From contig NZ_CP109907.1 in assembly GCF_033097525.1 (NCBI RefSeq), positions 2,914,001 to 2,978,000 on the forward strand: a stretch of DNA of 64,000 bases. The letters are read 5' to 3'. The position numbers and the translations under genes were made by a program. The stretch comes from Sphingobacterium sp. UGAL515B_05. GTDB taxonomy: Bacteria; Bacteroidota; Bacteroidia; Sphingobacteriales; Sphingobacteriaceae. The notes under the pieces were generated by a model. That model ran no database searches. It saw only the letters and a list, made by a program, of their open reading frames with translations, and was not told the origin of the DNA. Numbering within the stretch: position 1 is the first letter of the stretch; each line of letters begins with the position of its first letter. Shown piece after piece: positions 23,687-33,858 of this stretch.

Positions 23687-23992
23687 TCACACTTTGATTT
23701 CTACTTCAACACCTGAAGGTAATTCAAGTTTCATCAATGCGTCAACAGTTTTAGCGTTTGATGAATAGATATCCAACAATCTTTTGTAAGCGCACAATTG
23801 GAATTGCTCACGTGCTTTTTTGTTAACGTGTGGTGAACGTAATACCGTATAGATTTTTTTCTCAGTAGGCAATGGAATAGGACCACTAACAACCGCACCT
23901 GTAGGTTTTACTGTTTTTACGATTTTTTCAGCTGATTTGTCAACCAAATTGTAATCGTAAGATTTCAATTTAATTCTGATTCTTTGGCTCAT
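23687..23992 (-). CDS. rpsJ: 30S ribosomal protein S10
   Basis: 101 residues from [18 protein letters not shown]; the longer open frame upstream (to 24040) has no family support. [28 protein letters not shown] is the S10 core, which also binds NusB in antitermination. It is the last gene of rpsL-rpsG-fusA-rpsJ. In many bacteria rpsJ starts the S10 operon (rplC onwards), but here a terminator and unrelated genes follow. Confidence 0.97.
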   Translation of the reverse strand: MSQRIRIKLKSYDYNLVDKSAEKIVKTVKPTGAVVSGPIPLPTEKKIYTVLRSPHVNKKAREQFQLCAYKRLLDIYSSNAKTVDALMKLELPSGVEVEIKV

Positions 23993-24004
23993 AGTATATG
24001 ATAT

Positions 24005-24050
24005 TATTAAAAAATGACCGCTGATTAGAGCTATTAACAACCAGCGGTCG
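24005..24050 (-). terminator. Attenuator-like hairpin between fusA and rpsJ
   Basis: GACCGCTG (24016-24023) is the exact complement of CAGCGGTC (24042-24049). On the coding (minus) strand the stem is followed by ATTTTTT, giving the form of an intrinsic terminator with an 18-base loop. It could lower rpsJ expression relative to fusA. Confidence 0.55.
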
Positions 24051-24070
24051 GTTTATTTTTGAGTTCTATA

Positions 24071-26194
24071 TTATTCTACAGAACCTTTGATTTTACCTTT
24101 TGATTTTGCAATCACCTCATCAGCAACGTTACGAGGAGCTTCAGCATAGTGATCAAATTCCATTGTAGACGTTGCACGGCCTGAAGTGATTGTACGTAAT
24201 TGCGTTACGTAACCGAACATCTCAGAAAGTGGAACCAATGCTTTGATTACTTGAGCACCGTTACGTGAATCCAAACCTTGCATTTGACCACGACGACGGT
24301 TTAAGTCACCCATAACATCACCCATGTTTTCTTCTGGAGTCAACACTTCTACTTTCATGATTGGCTCCATTAATACTGGAGAACATTTTGGTAATGCTTC
24401 ACGGTATGCCATTTTAGCTGCCAATTCGAAAGACAATGAATCTGAATCGACTGCGTGGAATGAACCGTCGATCAAACGAACTTTCATTCCTGAAAGTGGA
24501 TAACCAGCCAATACACCATTATTTAATGATGCCTCAAATCCTTTTTGAACTGAAGGAATGTATTCTTTCGGAATAGCACCACCCACAATTTCGTTTACGA
24601 ATTGAAGAGCAGATTTTGTTGTATCGTAATCAGCATCGATAGGAGAGATAACAACTTTGATATCCGCGAATTTACCACGACCACCTGATTGTTTTTTGTA
24701 TACCTCACGGTGCTCAGTAGAACCATTGATAGACTCTTTGTATGCTACTTGTGGCGCACCTTGGTTAACCTCAACTTTGAATTCACGTTTCAAACGGTCG
24801 ATTAGGATTTCAAGGTGAAGCTCACCCATACCTGAGATAACAGTTTGACCAGTCTCTTCATCAGATTTAACAACGAATGTAGGATCCTCTTCAGCCAATT
24901 TACCAAGACCAATACCTAATCTATCCACGTCAGCTTGAGTTTTAGGCTCAATCGCTAAACCAATTACTGGCTCAGGGAAAGTCATGGACTCTAATACGAT
25001 AGGCGCTTTTTCGTCACAAAGTGTGTCACCAGTTTTGATGTCTTTGAAACCAACAACAGCACCGATATCACCAGCCTCGATGAAAGGGATAGGGTTTTGT
25101 TTGTTCGCGTGCATTTGGAAGATACGAGAGATACGCTCTTTGTTTCCTGAACGTGTGTTCAATACATAAGAACCTGCATCTAATTTACCAGAGTAAGCAC
25201 GGATGAAACATAAACGACCTACGAATGGGTCTGTCGCAATTTTAAAACCTAAAGCTGCGAAAGGCTCGCTAACAGATGGTTTACGCTCGATTTCTTCACC
25301 AGTATCAGGGTTAGTACCTTTTACAGCCTCTACATCTAGAGGTGAAGGTAATAATTCCATTACTAGGTCTAACATGGTTTGAACACCTTTGTTTTTGAAA
25401 GATGAACCACAAACCATAGGAACGATGGAGTTATCCAATACAGCAGCACGTAATGCATTTAAGATTTCGCGCTCAGTCAATGAATCTGGATCTTCGAAGA
25501 ATTTCTCCATCAAAGACTCATCGTAACCAGCTACTGCTTCTAATAATTTCTCACGGTATTCAGCAACCTCATCCAACATATCATCAGGAATAGGCACTTC
25601 AGTGAAGGTCATCCCTTTATCATGCTCGTTCCAAACGATACCACGGTTGTTGATCAAGTCAACCACACCTTTGAATGTATCTTCAGCACCGATAGGTAAT
25701 TGTAAAGCTACAGCATCAGAACCTAACATGTCTTTTACTTGTTTTACAACTTTCAAGAAGTCAGCTCCTGAACGGTCCATTTTATTTACGAAACCAATAC
25801 GAGGTACTTTGTAACCGTCAGCTAAACGCCAGTTTGTTTCAGATTGAGGCTCAACACCATCAACCGCAGAGAATAAGAAAACTAATCCGTCTAGTACACG
25901 TAAAGAACGGTTTACCTCAACCGTGAAATCCACGTGTCCAGGAGTATCGATTACGTTTACTTGGTATTTGTTGTTACGGTAGTTCCAAAATACGGTTGTA
26001 GCAGCAGAAGTGATTGTGATACCACGCTCAGCTTCTTGCTCCATCCAGTCCATTGTTGAAGCACCTTCGTGAACTTCACCAATTTTGTGGTTTACACCTG
26101 AGTAATAAAGGATACGCTCAGTTGTTGTAGTTTTACCAGCATCGATGTGAGCAGCGATACCGATATTTCTAGTGAATTTTAAATCTCTTGCCAT
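24071..26194 (-). CDS. fusA: Translation elongation factor G
   Basis: 707 residues from [20 protein letters not shown]; an upstream in-frame ATG at 26221 adds nine residues without family support. The P-loop [13 protein letters not shown], switch region [18 protein letters not shown] and NKMD are the GTPase motifs; domains II-V follow in the usual order with GELHLEI and RRGQMQG in the C-terminal part. EF-G moves tRNAs and mRNA after peptide bond formation and splits ribosomes with RRF. It is the third gene of the str operon and no tuf gene follows. Confidence 0.98.
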   Translation of the reverse strand: MARDLKFTRNIGIAAHIDAGKTTTTERILYYSGVNHKIGEVHEGASTMDWMEQEAERGITITSAATTVFWNYRNNKYQVNVIDTPGHVDFTVEVNRSLRVLDGLVFLFSAVDGVEPQSETNWRLADGYKVPRIGFVNKMDRSGADFLKVVKQVKDMLGSDAVALQLPIGAEDTFKGVVDLINNRGIVWNEHDKGMTFTEVPIPDDMLDEVAEYREKLLEAVAGYDESLMEKFFEDPDSLTEREILNALRAAVLDNSIVPMVCGSSFKNKGVQTMLDLVMELLPSPLDVEAVKGTNPDTGEEIERKPSVSEPFAALGFKIATDPFVGRLCFIRAYSGKLDAGSYVLNTRSGNKERISRIFQMHANKQNPIPFIEAGDIGAVVGFKDIKTGDTLCDEKAPIVLESMTFPEPVIGLAIEPKTQADVDRLGIGLGKLAEEDPTFVVKSDEETGQTVISGMGELHLEILIDRLKREFKVEVNQGAPQVAYKESINGSTEHREVYKKQSGGRGKFADIKVVISPIDADYDTTKSALQFVNEIVGGAIPKEYIPSVQKGFEASLNNGVLAGYPLSGMKVRLIDGSFHAVDSDSLSFELAAKMAYREALPKCSPVLMEPIMKVEVLTPEENMGDVMGDLNRRRGQMQGLDSRNGAQVIKALVPLSEMFGYVTQLRTITSGRATSTMEFDHYAEAPRNVADEVIAKSKGKIKGSVE

Positions 26195-26254
26195 AATATT
26201 TTTAAGCAACTGGCCATGCATGGCCTTATGTGTTTAAATGTAATGTTAAATAAG

Positions 26255-26301
26255 TACACCGACCTTGATAAAGGATTGTTCTTTTATCGGAGGTCGGTGT
26301 A
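26255..26301 (-). promoter_or_regulatory. Long hairpin in the rpsG-fusA intergenic region
   Basis: TACACCGACCT (26255-26265) pairs with AGGTCGGTGTA (26291-26301), and GATAAA with TTTATC inside, giving a long stem of about 17 pairs. It lacks a strong T-run on the minus strand, so a translational or RNA-processing role is more likely than termination. In E. coli S7 represses this operon by binding its mRNA, but between S12 and S7; that link is only an analogy. Confidence 0.55.
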
Positions 26302-26328
26302 ATCATATTTTTTTGAATGTCTTCAAAA

Positions 26329-26796
26329 TTAGAATCTGAAGTGTGAGAACGCTTTGTTAGCTTCCGCCATTTTGTGCGTATCTTCTTTCTTCTTAACAGC
26401 AGCACCTTCACCTTTAGAAGCTGAAATGATTTCTCCTGCTAATTTCTCGAACATTGTTTTTTCACCACGTTTACGAGCGTACGAAATTAACCATTTCATA
26501 CCTAAAGCGATTTTACGCTCTGGACGAACTTCCATAGGAACTTGGAAGTTAGCACCACCCACACGGCGTGATTTAACTTCAACAGCAGGCATAACGTTGT
26601 TTAAAGCTTTTTTCCAAGCTTCAAGACCGCTTTCTTGTGTTTTTTGTTCTACTAATTCTACTGCATCGTAAAAAATAGCATAAGCGATAGATTTTTTACC
26701 ATCTACCATCATATTGTTTACGAAACGTGTTACCTGAACGTCATTAAACTTTGGATCAGGTAAAATGATTCTCTTTTTCGGTTTTGACTTTCTCAT
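26329..26796 (-). CDS. rpsG: 30S ribosomal protein S7
   Basis: 155 residues, normal for S7. [45 protein letters not shown] and [38 protein letters not shown] are characteristic. S7 nucleates assembly of the 30S head and contacts the E-site tRNA. It starts 19 bp after rpsL. Confidence 0.97.
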   Translation of the reverse strand: MRKSKPKKRIILPDPKFNDVQVTRFVNNMMVDGKKSIAYAIFYDAVELVEQKTQESGLEAWKKALNNVMPAVEVKSRRVGGANFQVPMEVRPERKIALGMKWLISYARKRGEKTMFEKLAGEIISASKGEGAAVKKKEDTHKMAEANKAFSHFRF

Positions 26797-26815
26797 TTTT
26801 CTTTCCTCCGTTTAA

Positions 26816-27229
26816 TTATTTCTTTTTACCTTTTGCTGGAGCTGCAGCTGCTTGTCCTGGTTTAGGACGCTTAGTTCCGTATTTAGAACGACGTTGGTTA
26901 CGACCTGCTACACCTGAAGTATCTAATGCACCACGGATGATGTGGTAACGCACACCTGGTAAATCTTTAACACGACCACCACGGATCAATACGATCGAGT
27001 GCTCTTGTAAGTTGTGACCTTCTCCAGGGATGTAAGCGTTGACCTCTTTACCGTTTGTTAAACGTACACGAGCTACTTTACGCATTGCTGAGTTTGGTTT
27101 TTTAGGGGTAGTAGTATATACACGTGTACATACACCTCTTCGCTGTGGACATGAGTCCAACGCTGGTGACTTACTCTTATCAACCAGAGCTACTCTACCT
27201 TTTCTAACTAATTGTTGAATAGTAGGCAT
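26816..27229 (-). CDS. rpsL: 30S ribosomal protein S12
   Basis: 137 residues. The decoding-centre loop [18 protein letters not shown] is intact with the lysines whose mutation gives streptomycin resistance elsewhere unchanged. [28 protein letters not shown] follows. The C-terminal tail is extended and basic ([13 protein letters not shown]). It is the first gene of the str operon. A -7 box candidate TATCTTTG lies at 27278-27285 on the minus strand, about 50 bp upstream. Confidence 0.97.
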   Translation of the reverse strand: MPTIQQLVRKGRVALVDKSKSPALDSCPQRRGVCTRVYTTTPKKPNSAMRKVARVRLTNGKEVNAYIPGEGHNLQEHSIVLIRGGRVKDLPGVRYHIIRGALDTSGVAGRNQRRSKYGTKRPKPGQAAAAPAKGKKK

Positions 27230-27749
27230 TTACCTGTTTTTGTTTATAAATTTTATACCTAAATTATTTTAAGTTCGCAAAGATACTGATTCCCTTTTGA
27301 ATATGAAATAGTTAGTGTATAAAATTTAGATTATTTTTTGAATTGGCGCTGCTCTTTTCTTGAATATCCTATGGCTTCTTTATTACCTCTTCATGCTTCT
27401 TTATTGCCCTACCATCCTAATGACATGGTCACCCTCTACGTTTAACCCACCTAAACTGTCATATATTGCAAAATTGGAGAGTTAACCCCTAATTGGTGGT
27501 TGTACAAAAATATAGACGGTTAAAGGATGGTTCAAGAGTAGAATAACGGGAGGGACGGTTTTTTCTTATTTCTGCTCTAAGCTGTTCTTTCTCTGTTTAA
27601 TACTGTTTAAAAAACAGCCCTTTTTTAAATTTCTCTTCTACTGGTTTTCAGGTATATTGCACTTCCTGCATGTTTTTGCGTTCTGTTTGGCAAAGCGTTT
27701 GATAAAAACGTGTAAATATTTAGTAGAAACAAATTAATGTATTCAAATT
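27230..27749. other. Divergent intergenic region upstream of rpsL
   Basis: Contains the likely str operon promoter (-7 box TATCTTTG, minus strand, 27278-27285) and, at the right end, the promoter of the small lipoprotein. No open frame or RNA gene that I can support in 520 bp. Confidence 0.45.
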
Positions 27750-28169
27750 ATGAAAATCAAAATGAGATTAATGTATGCAGTGGTATTGGCCTTGGTAACC
27801 TTCGCTTTTGTTGGATGCTCAAAGGATAAAGATGAACCTATTCAAACAGGTGGAAGCATCGATGCAGCTGTTGGTACTTACAAGGGTAGTTTAGATCTAT
27901 CGAATACAAGCGGACCGATGTTTGATAAAACCTTGACGGTTACAAAAATTTCTGACAATACTTTGAAAGTTGAGATTGGAGACAAAGCGCTAAAAATACC
28001 AGCAAAAGAGTTTAAGGTTATCAATAATATGAACATTGCAATTCAAACGGCTGGTGTTTCTCCAGAAGGATCATTTTTATTTGATGTGGAAAAAAAGACA
28101 CTTCTTTGCCAAGGAAAGAAAACTACTGAAAATGAGGTCTTTTTCACTTTTGAAGGAACGAAACAATAA
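27750..28169 (+). CDS. Small putative lipoprotein, calycin-like
   Basis: 139 residues. The signal peptide ends in the lipobox FVGC (Cys23), followed by SKDKDEP, a typical Bacteroidota post-Cys acidic stretch that may act as a surface-export signal. The mature part is a small beta-rich domain (VGTYKGSLDL, DKTLTVTKISDNTLKVEI, KTLLCQGKK, VFFTFEGTK) like the calycin-type domains of many Bacteroidota lipoproteins. Function unknown. It is separated by a shared terminator from rnr. Confidence 0.75.
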   Translation: MKIKMRLMYAVVLALVTFAFVGCSKDKDEPIQTGGSIDAAVGTYKGSLDLSNTSGPMFDKTLTVTKISDNTLKVEIGDKALKIPAKEFKVINNMNIAIQTAGVSPEGSFLFDVEKKTLLCQGKKTTENEVFFTFEGTKQ

Positions 28170-28186
28170 GTTTTTCCTTTCTTATT

Positions 28187-28227
28187 CAAAAAAAAGCGGT
28201 ATTGACTTTAACCAATACCGCTTTTTT
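28187..28227. terminator. Bidirectional terminator between small lipoprotein and rnr
   Basis: AAAAAAGCGGTATTG pairs with CAATACCGCTTTTTT around an eight-base loop; usable on both strands. Confidence 0.9.
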
Positions 28228-28282
28228 GTCGTATATCCAATTGGATGAGCTTAATACGCTGCCAATTATTGCAGATTTATTT

Positions 28283-30415
28283 TTAGGACAACAACGTAAA
28301 ATCAATCTGCCTTTTATCCAGATCCACTTTCTTTACGCGGATTTGAACCTCATCACCCAACTGGAATTTCTTTTTCTTCCTTTGCCCAATGATCGCATAG
28401 TTCTTCTCGTCAAGGACGTAAAAGTCATCGGTGATATCCCGAAGTCTGACCATTCCCTCGCATTTGTTCTCTTCAATCTCCACATACATACCCCATTCGG
28501 TAACACCCGAAACAATACCGGTATATTCGGTGCCGATCTGATCCTGCAAGTATTCGGCCTGTTTGTACTTAATCGATGCACGTTCTGCTTCAGCGGCTTT
28601 TTTCTCCATTTGGGAAGAATGTTCGGCCATTTTTTCGTAATGCTCCGCATTGATTTTGGTACCGCCCTCCAGATAGAATTGTAAAAGACGGTGTACCATC
28701 ACATCGGGATAACGACGGATAGGCGAGGTGAAATGGGTATAATAATCGAATGCAAGTCCATAGTGACTTGTCTTCTTTGTCGTATAGATCGCTTTGGCCA
28801 TCGAACGTACCGCAAGTGAAGTCAGCATATTTTGTTCTTTGCTACCTTCTATCTTTGTCATCAGCGCATTTAAAGATTTAGCTGTTTCCTTATCCGTTTT
28901 GATGGTCAATTTATGGCCAAACCGCGCTGCAAATTGAGAGAAAGTTGTCAGCGTCTCCGGATTAGGAACATCGTGGAACCGGTATACAAAAGTAAGCTTG
29001 TTTTTTCCACGGCCTTGTTTACCAATAAACTCGGCAACCTTCCGGTTGGCCAATAACATAAAATCTTCAATCAGCTTGTGCGCATCTTTACGGACTTTGG
29101 TGTATACCCCTGTAGGTTTTCCATTTTCATCCAAGGTGAATTTTACCTCTTCACTTTCAAAGGCTATTGCACCATTCTTAAATTTACGCTCCCGCAGAAT
29201 ATATGCCAGTTCATTTAATTTTAGGATCTCTTCACTGAAATCACCCGATTTCGTTTCAATCACCTCCTGCGCTTCCTCATAACTGAAACGTCGGTCCGAA
29301 TGGATAATCGTACGGCCGAACCATTGATGGTGCACATTGGCTTTTTCGTCCAATTCAAAAACAGCCGAAAAGCAAAGTTTATCTTCATGTGGACGTAAGG
29401 AACAAACGCCATTAGAAAGACGCTCCGGAAGCATCGGGATAACACGGTCCACCAAATAGACCGATGTACCACGGTTGAATGCTTCTTTATCCAATTCTGT
29501 GTCGGGTATCACAAAATGCGAAACATCGGCGATGTGAACACCAATCTCATAGTTGCCATTCTCTAATTTTTGGAAGGAGATGGCGTCATCAAAATCTTTT
29601 GCATCTGCCGGGTCAATGGTAAAGGTCGTAACGTTTCTAAAATCACGCCGCTTTGCAATTTCCTCCTTGCTTATTTTTTCCGAAATCTGATTGGCTTCAG
29701 CTTCAACTTTTTTCGGGAACTCCAATGGGAAACCATAATCGGCCAAAATAGCGTTCATCTCGGTGTTATTTTCCCCTTTGGTACCCAAAACATGTTTTAC
29801 TGTTCCGACAGGATTTTTGCTCCCGCTTGGCCAGTCGATAATCGAAACGACCACTTTTTCTTTATCCTTGGCCCCATTCAGATTGTCCAAGGGAATAAAA
29901 ATGTCGTGTAGCATCTTGCGGTCGTCCGCAATAAAAAAAGCAAAATTGTTGGAGATGCTGATCGTTCCTGTGAAATCAGTCTTGGCCCTTTGCAGAATTT
30001 CAACGACTTCACCCTCTTTCTTACGGCCACCTTTTCTTTTTTCGAAGGTATGGACCTTCACAATATCGCCATGGAGTGCCTGTCTAAGTTTCCGCGGAGC
30101 GATATAAATATCGTTTTCAAATTCATCATCAGGAATCACATAGGCGGAGCCATCGGCAGTCATATCTACCTTTCCTGTGACATAAACTTTAAGTTGCTTC
30201 AGATTAAATTTGCCGCGCTCGACCTCAATAAAAAGCCCATTTCTTACATTATCATGTAAAATATCGGCTATAGCGACTTTTGAGTCGTTATCGGTAAGAT
30301 TCAGTTTTGACGAAACTTGTTTATAGTTGAGCGGCTTATTGCCCGATTTTTCGAAGATATCGATGATCAGTTGTGTTAAGACCTCTTTATATGGATTTTC
30401 TTTTCTTGTTTTCAT
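28283..30415 (-). CDS. rnr: Ribonuclease R (RNB-family 3'-5' exoribonuclease)
   Basis: 710 residues, RNase R layout. An N-terminal winged-helix part (about 10-75) is followed by cold-shock domains (about 78-215), the RNB catalytic domain and a C-terminal S1 domain (about 620-708, YTGIVSGVTEWGMYVEI). The RNB active site is visible in TIDPADAKDFDDAIS (Asp268, Asp274, Asp276, Asp277). RNase R degrades structured RNA, including rRNA and tagged mRNA during trans-translation. There is no lysine-rich tail as in E. coli RNase R. The gene is alone. Confidence 0.95.
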   Translation of the reverse strand: MKTRKENPYKEVLTQLIIDIFEKSGNKPLNYKQVSSKLNLTDNDSKVAIADILHDNVRNGLFIEVERGKFNLKQLKVYVTGKVDMTADGSAYVIPDDEFENDIYIAPRKLRQALHGDIVKVHTFEKRKGGRKKEGEVVEILQRAKTDFTGTISISNNFAFFIADDRKMLHDIFIPLDNLNGAKDKEKVVVSIIDWPSGSKNPVGTVKHVLGTKGENNTEMNAILADYGFPLEFPKKVEAEANQISEKISKEEIAKRRDFRNVTTFTIDPADAKDFDDAISFQKLENGNYEIGVHIADVSHFVIPDTELDKEAFNRGTSVYLVDRVIPMLPERLSNGVCSLRPHEDKLCFSAVFELDEKANVHHQWFGRTIIHSDRRFSYEEAQEVIETKSGDFSEEILKLNELAYILRERKFKNGAIAFESEEVKFTLDENGKPTGVYTKVRKDAHKLIEDFMLLANRKVAEFIGKQGRGKNKLTFVYRFHDVPNPETLTTFSQFAARFGHKLTIKTDKETAKSLNALMTKIEGSKEQNMLTSLAVRSMAKAIYTTKKTSHYGLAFDYYTHFTSPIRRYPDVMVHRLLQFYLEGGTKINAEHYEKMAEHSSQMEKKAAEAERASIKYKQAEYLQDQIGTEYTGIVSGVTEWGMYVEIEENKCEGMVRLRDITDDFYVLDEKNYAIIGQRKKKKFQLGDEVQIRVKKVDLDKRQIDFTLLS

Positions 30416-30671
30416 TCACTTATTATTTATTATTATTCATTTACATCGGTCTTTGACAGCCCAATGGATCCTTTGACTGGCTACGATAATGGATTTTGAA
30501 AAACCAGTTTTTATCACAGATTACGAGCGCTGTACATCAAGATCGATGCCAATACAATATACGAAAAAAACTGCATTTGACAGGACAATAAGGAGCTAAA
30601 CGGAGCATCTTCCGATAGCCAAGGAATAGACAGTTCAGCCGAAAAATAGTTTTGGATTCGTACAGCCTGAT

Positions 30672-31100
30672 TTACTTTTTGCAATGATTGCACACACCGA
30701 GTGCATTGACGGCTATCGCTTCGAGACTAAAGCCTTGTGGGATCGATACTTTTGGTAAGGTCATATCTTCCAGACAGTACACAGAATTGCATACCCGGCA
30801 AATAAAATGTACGTGTTGGTCATGATGATCATGTTCTGAACAGTTTGTCGAACACATAGCGTAAGTAGCTGTACCATGTAGATCAAAGATTTTATGGATA
30901 ATCCCTTTCTCTTCAAAGCTGGCTAACACCCGGTATAATGTGACACGGTCAATATCCTTGCCCAGTAATTTCTCCAGTTCCGGCTGCGAAATTGCAGACT
31001 CTTTCCTCGAAATAATATCAAGTACCTTCAACCGGGGTTGGGTAACTTTTAAACTATTTCGTTTGAGAATTTCTGGATATACAGTGTTGGAATCTTCCAT
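30672..31100 (-). CDS. Fur-family transcriptional regulator
   Basis: 142 residues. The winged-helix DNA-binding domain (about 10-85) has KVTQPRLKVLDII and DRVTLYRVLASFEEKGIIHKI. The C-terminal dimer domain carries a histidine-rich metal site (EHDHHDQHVHF) and two zinc CxxC motifs (CRVC, CNHC). This could be Zur-, Fur- or PerR-like; the many His residues favour a zinc or iron sensor, but the metal cannot be fixed from sequence. No metal transporter is adjacent, so the targets lie elsewhere. Confidence 0.9.
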   Translation of the reverse strand: MEDSNTVYPEILKRNSLKVTQPRLKVLDIISRKESAISQPELEKLLGKDIDRVTLYRVLASFEEKGIIHKIFDLHGTATYAMCSTNCSEHDHHDQHVHFICRVCNSVYCLEDMTLPKVSIPQGFSLEAIAVNALGVCNHCKK

Positions 31101-31296
31101 GGATTTCTTCGTTAAGCCTTAGATCAAATACAAACTAAGAGAAATTTACTTTTATTTGCAAGTTAAAAAACTATGTGATGAATTTATTCATCCTATTTTT
31201 TCCCTTTCAATAGACCATTAACGAACGGGAACGGACCATTTCCTTTCTCAAAGATGCTTTTGACAGTACAAAAATACGGAATCTATTAAAAATAAG

Positions 31297-31341
31297 AAAA
31301 CCGATAAGTTTAAGATTACTGTCATCTTACTTATCGGTTTT
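31297..31341 (-). terminator. Terminator after transaldolase/FSA gene
   Basis: AAAACCGATAAGT pairs with ACTTATCGGTTTT, extended by AAGAT/ATCTT after a two-base bulge. It is just downstream of the stop codon on the minus strand. Confidence 0.85.
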
Positions 31342-31367
31342 CGTTACTATATGGAAATATAGGAATC

Positions 31368-32027
31368 TTATTTGCCTGCAGCTTTCGCGTGATCAGCTAA
31401 GAATGTCGCTAGACCGCTGTCTGTCAATGGGTGTTTCAATAAGGCTAGGATCGCTGATAAAGGACCTGTCATAACATCAGCACCGATTTTAGCACAGCCT
31501 AAAATGTGTGCACTGTGACGTACAGAAGCTGCTAAAATTTGTGTAGGATAGTTGTAGTTATCATAGATTAAACGAATATCTTCGATCAACGCTAATCCAT
31601 CTGTAGAGATATCATCCAAACGACCGATAAAAGGAGATACATAAGTTGCCCCAGCTTTTGCAGCCAATAGTGCTTGACCAGCTGTAAATACCAATGTACA
31701 ATTTGTTTTAATACCTTTTTTACTGAAATATTTAATTGCTTTTACGCCATCTTTGATCATAGGGACTTTGACAACAATCTTGCTGTCAAGAGCTGCTAAC
31801 GCTTCGCCTTCTTTGATCATTTCCTCATAGGTTGTCGAAATGACCTCAGCACTTACGTCGCCATCAACGATGGCACAGATCGCTTTATAATGGTTGATTA
31901 CGTTTTCATCACCGCTAATACCTTCTTTGGCCATTAAACTTGGATTGGTTGTTACACCGTCTAATACGCCTAAATCTTGGGCTTCTCTGATTTGCTCTAG
32001 GTTCGCTGTGTCAATAAAAAATTTCAT
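31368..32027 (-). CDS. fsa: Transaldolase of the small FSA/TalC subfamily
   Basis: 219 residues, a single TIM barrel. [27 protein letters not shown] and the Schiff-base lysine Lys87 in KIVVKVPM are the family marks. Annotation pipelines call this group fructose-6-phosphate aldolase. In true FSA a tyrosine follows Ala-Pro (APY) near residue 131; here the residue is Phe133 in VSPFIGR, as in transaldolases, and the protein resembles Bacillus YwjH-type transaldolase. I therefore favour sedoheptulose-7-phosphate/glyceraldehyde-3-phosphate transfer in the pentose phosphate pathway. TAACTTTG upstream (minus strand, near 32079-32086) is a good -7 box. Confidence 0.93.
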   Translation of the reverse strand: MKFFIDTANLEQIREAQDLGVLDGVTTNPSLMAKEGISGDENVINHYKAICAIVDGDVSAEVISTTYEEMIKEGEALAALDSKIVVKVPMIKDGVKAIKYFSKKGIKTNCTLVFTAGQALLAAKAGATYVSPFIGRLDDISTDGLALIEDIRLIYDNYNYPTQILAASVRHSAHILGCAKIGADVMTGPLSAILALLKHPLTDSGLATFLADHAKAAGK

Positions 32028-32208
32028 TGTGTATGTTATTGAATGATAATTATTTGATTATTCTAATGTCCAAAATAGTGATGCAAAGTTATTGATTATA
32101 TTCCAGTATTGAAGCATCGATTTTCACCTATTGCATCATTATTTTTGCAAAAAAGAATCTCTTCTCCTTATTTTTTGTTATACTTTTAATATAGTATTAT
32201 CTTTAAAT

Positions 32209-33429
32209 ATGCAGGTTTTCCGTTCTCTTCATTATAGAAATTTCCGTTTACATGTTATAGGACAAGCAATTTCCCTTATGGGGACCTGGATGCAGCGTAT
32301 AGCCATCAGTTGGTTAGTCTATGAATTGACCGGATCTGTGTTTTGGCTCGGTTTTGTGCAGTTCATCTCCTTATTGCCTTCTTTGGTTCTGTCTCCATTT
32401 ATCGGCAGTTTCGTCGATAAGCATAAAAAGTATAAATTGGTTCTGATGACCCAAATTGGTCTGATGATACAGGCTGGGATTTTGACCCTGGTCGTTTATC
32501 TGAAATGGGAGAGTGTCTTATGGCTTTCCGCCTTGGGGCTTATACAAGGGGTCATTAATTCTTTCGATGTTTTGGGGCGTCAGTCACTGATGATGTATTT
32601 GGTTGGGGACCGTAAAGATCTGCCGAATGCCATAGCGCTGAATTCAACAATTTTCAATGGTGCCCGAATGTTGGGGCCTGCAATAGGAGGTATTTTACTG
32701 AGTACATATGGTGAACTCGTTTGTTTTGCCCTGAACTTTATCAGTTTTGTTCCGGTCATTATTACATTATTGATGATGCAGGTCGATGAAACACATGTTC
32801 AACTGAGCAAGGGAAGCAATTGGGAAGGTTTGGTCGAAGGCTTTCGTTACCTCAAACGTTCGCCGCACATCTCCTCGCTGATTATTATCATGACATTCTC
32901 CAGCTTGATTGTTATTCCGTATACCTCGTTGCTGCCTGCCATCGCAAAAGAAATGTTTCATGGTGATGAACGTACGTTCTCCTGGTTTGAAAGTGCAGCC
33001 GGCCTGGGTGCCATGATTGGTGCTTTTAATATGGCCCGTTTAAAATCGGGTACCAATTTGCGCTATCAGGTGATGGGGGCTGCTGCCCTTATGGGAGTTG
33101 CATTATTGTTTTTGGCACATTCGAGTATGCTGCAGATGGCACTCGTCTATGTGATGTTGGTATCCTTTGCCATGATGATGCAAAACTCAAGTATCAATAC
33201 GTATATTCAGACGCATGCCATACCGATCTATCGTGCCCGGGCGATCTCGTATTACGTCATGGCTTTTCAGGGGATATTTCCCATCGGTACACTGATGATA
33301 GGTTCGTTAGCCAGTTACTGTGGGCTTCGAACGACATTATACGTCATGGGTGGATTGGGGATATTGATCGCAATCGTGTACTATGGCTATCTCCGGCTCC
33401 ATATCCACAAACGCCTATTTAAGTTTTAA
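32209..33429 (+). CDS. MFS transporter, EntS-like (MFS_3)
   Basis: 406 residues from the ATG at 32209 (MQVFRSLHYRNFRLHV); an in-frame upstream start (32131) would add a non-conserved stretch. Twelve membrane segments are expected. GQAISLMGTWMQRIAISWLVYELTGS is the start of TM1 of the enterobactin-exporter EntS type, and NSTIFNGARMLGPAIGGILL is the TM5-6 signature. Substrate unknown; family members export siderophores or drugs. Its 3' end overlaps the convergent retropepsin-like gene by 15 bp. Confidence 0.88.
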   Translation: MQVFRSLHYRNFRLHVIGQAISLMGTWMQRIAISWLVYELTGSVFWLGFVQFISLLPSLVLSPFIGSFVDKHKKYKLVLMTQIGLMIQAGILTLVVYLKWESVLWLSALGLIQGVINSFDVLGRQSLMMYLVGDRKDLPNAIALNSTIFNGARMLGPAIGGILLSTYGELVCFALNFISFVPVIITLLMMQVDETHVQLSKGSNWEGLVEGFRYLKRSPHISSLIIIMTFSSLIVIPYTSLLPAIAKEMFHGDERTFSWFESAAGLGAMIGAFNMARLKSGTNLRYQVMGAAALMGVALLFLAHSSMLQMALVYVMLVSFAMMMQNSSINTYIQTHAIPIYRARAISYYVMAFQGIFPIGTLMIGSLASYCGLRTTLYVMGGLGILIAIVYYGYLRLHIHKRLFKF

Positions 33430-33858
33430 TTTCCGGGTTCTTAATTTTAAGGTGCACTTTGCATAATCAATGACAGCACCATAGTCTGCAAAAATATCTC
33501 CGCCCAGTACGCCGATCACTGGTTCTAGATCCATCTGCTGATAGGCATAGTTGATCGAGCTTAAATCCAGTACTGCAGTATTTAAGTTTTTTATCTGCCA
33601 TTCACCTATGGTCAGACTTGGAATTTTTATGTTGAAACTCTCCATTGAATTGGTGCCAAGTCCTGTTGATAATGTTTCTGAAGGCTCAAGCTGCAATTGG
33701 TCCTCCAAAAGATGCCCCAATTGTGTTTTATCAAATACAGTTTTAGAAGCCCCTGTATCGATCACCATCTTGAACGAACGGTTATATATTTCTACATCGA
33801 TTAAAATGTGTGTGCCCTGGCCTTGTAAATCCAATAATTGAAATGGTACTGTTGTCAT
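33415..33858 (-). CDS. Retropepsin-like (clan AA) aspartic protease
   Basis: 147 residues from MTTVPFQLLD (33858; an ATG at 33876 is also in frame). The active-site motif IDTGASKTVFD places the catalytic aspartate at Asp34; the second half has VIGVLGGDIFADYGAVIDY, the ILG-type strand. One DTGA per chain means an obligate homodimer as in retroviral proteases. There is no signal peptide, so it appears to be cytoplasmic. Substrate unknown. It is tail-to-tail with, and slightly overlaps, the MFS gene, with no terminator between. Confidence 0.82.
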   Translation of the reverse strand: MTTVPFQLLDLQGQGTHILIDVEIYNRSFKMVIDTGASKTVFDKTQLGHLLEDQLQLEPSETLSTGLGTNSMESFNIKIPSLTIGEWQIKNLNTAVLDLSSINYAYQQMDLEPVIGVLGGDIFADYGAVIDYAKCTLKLRTRKLKLK

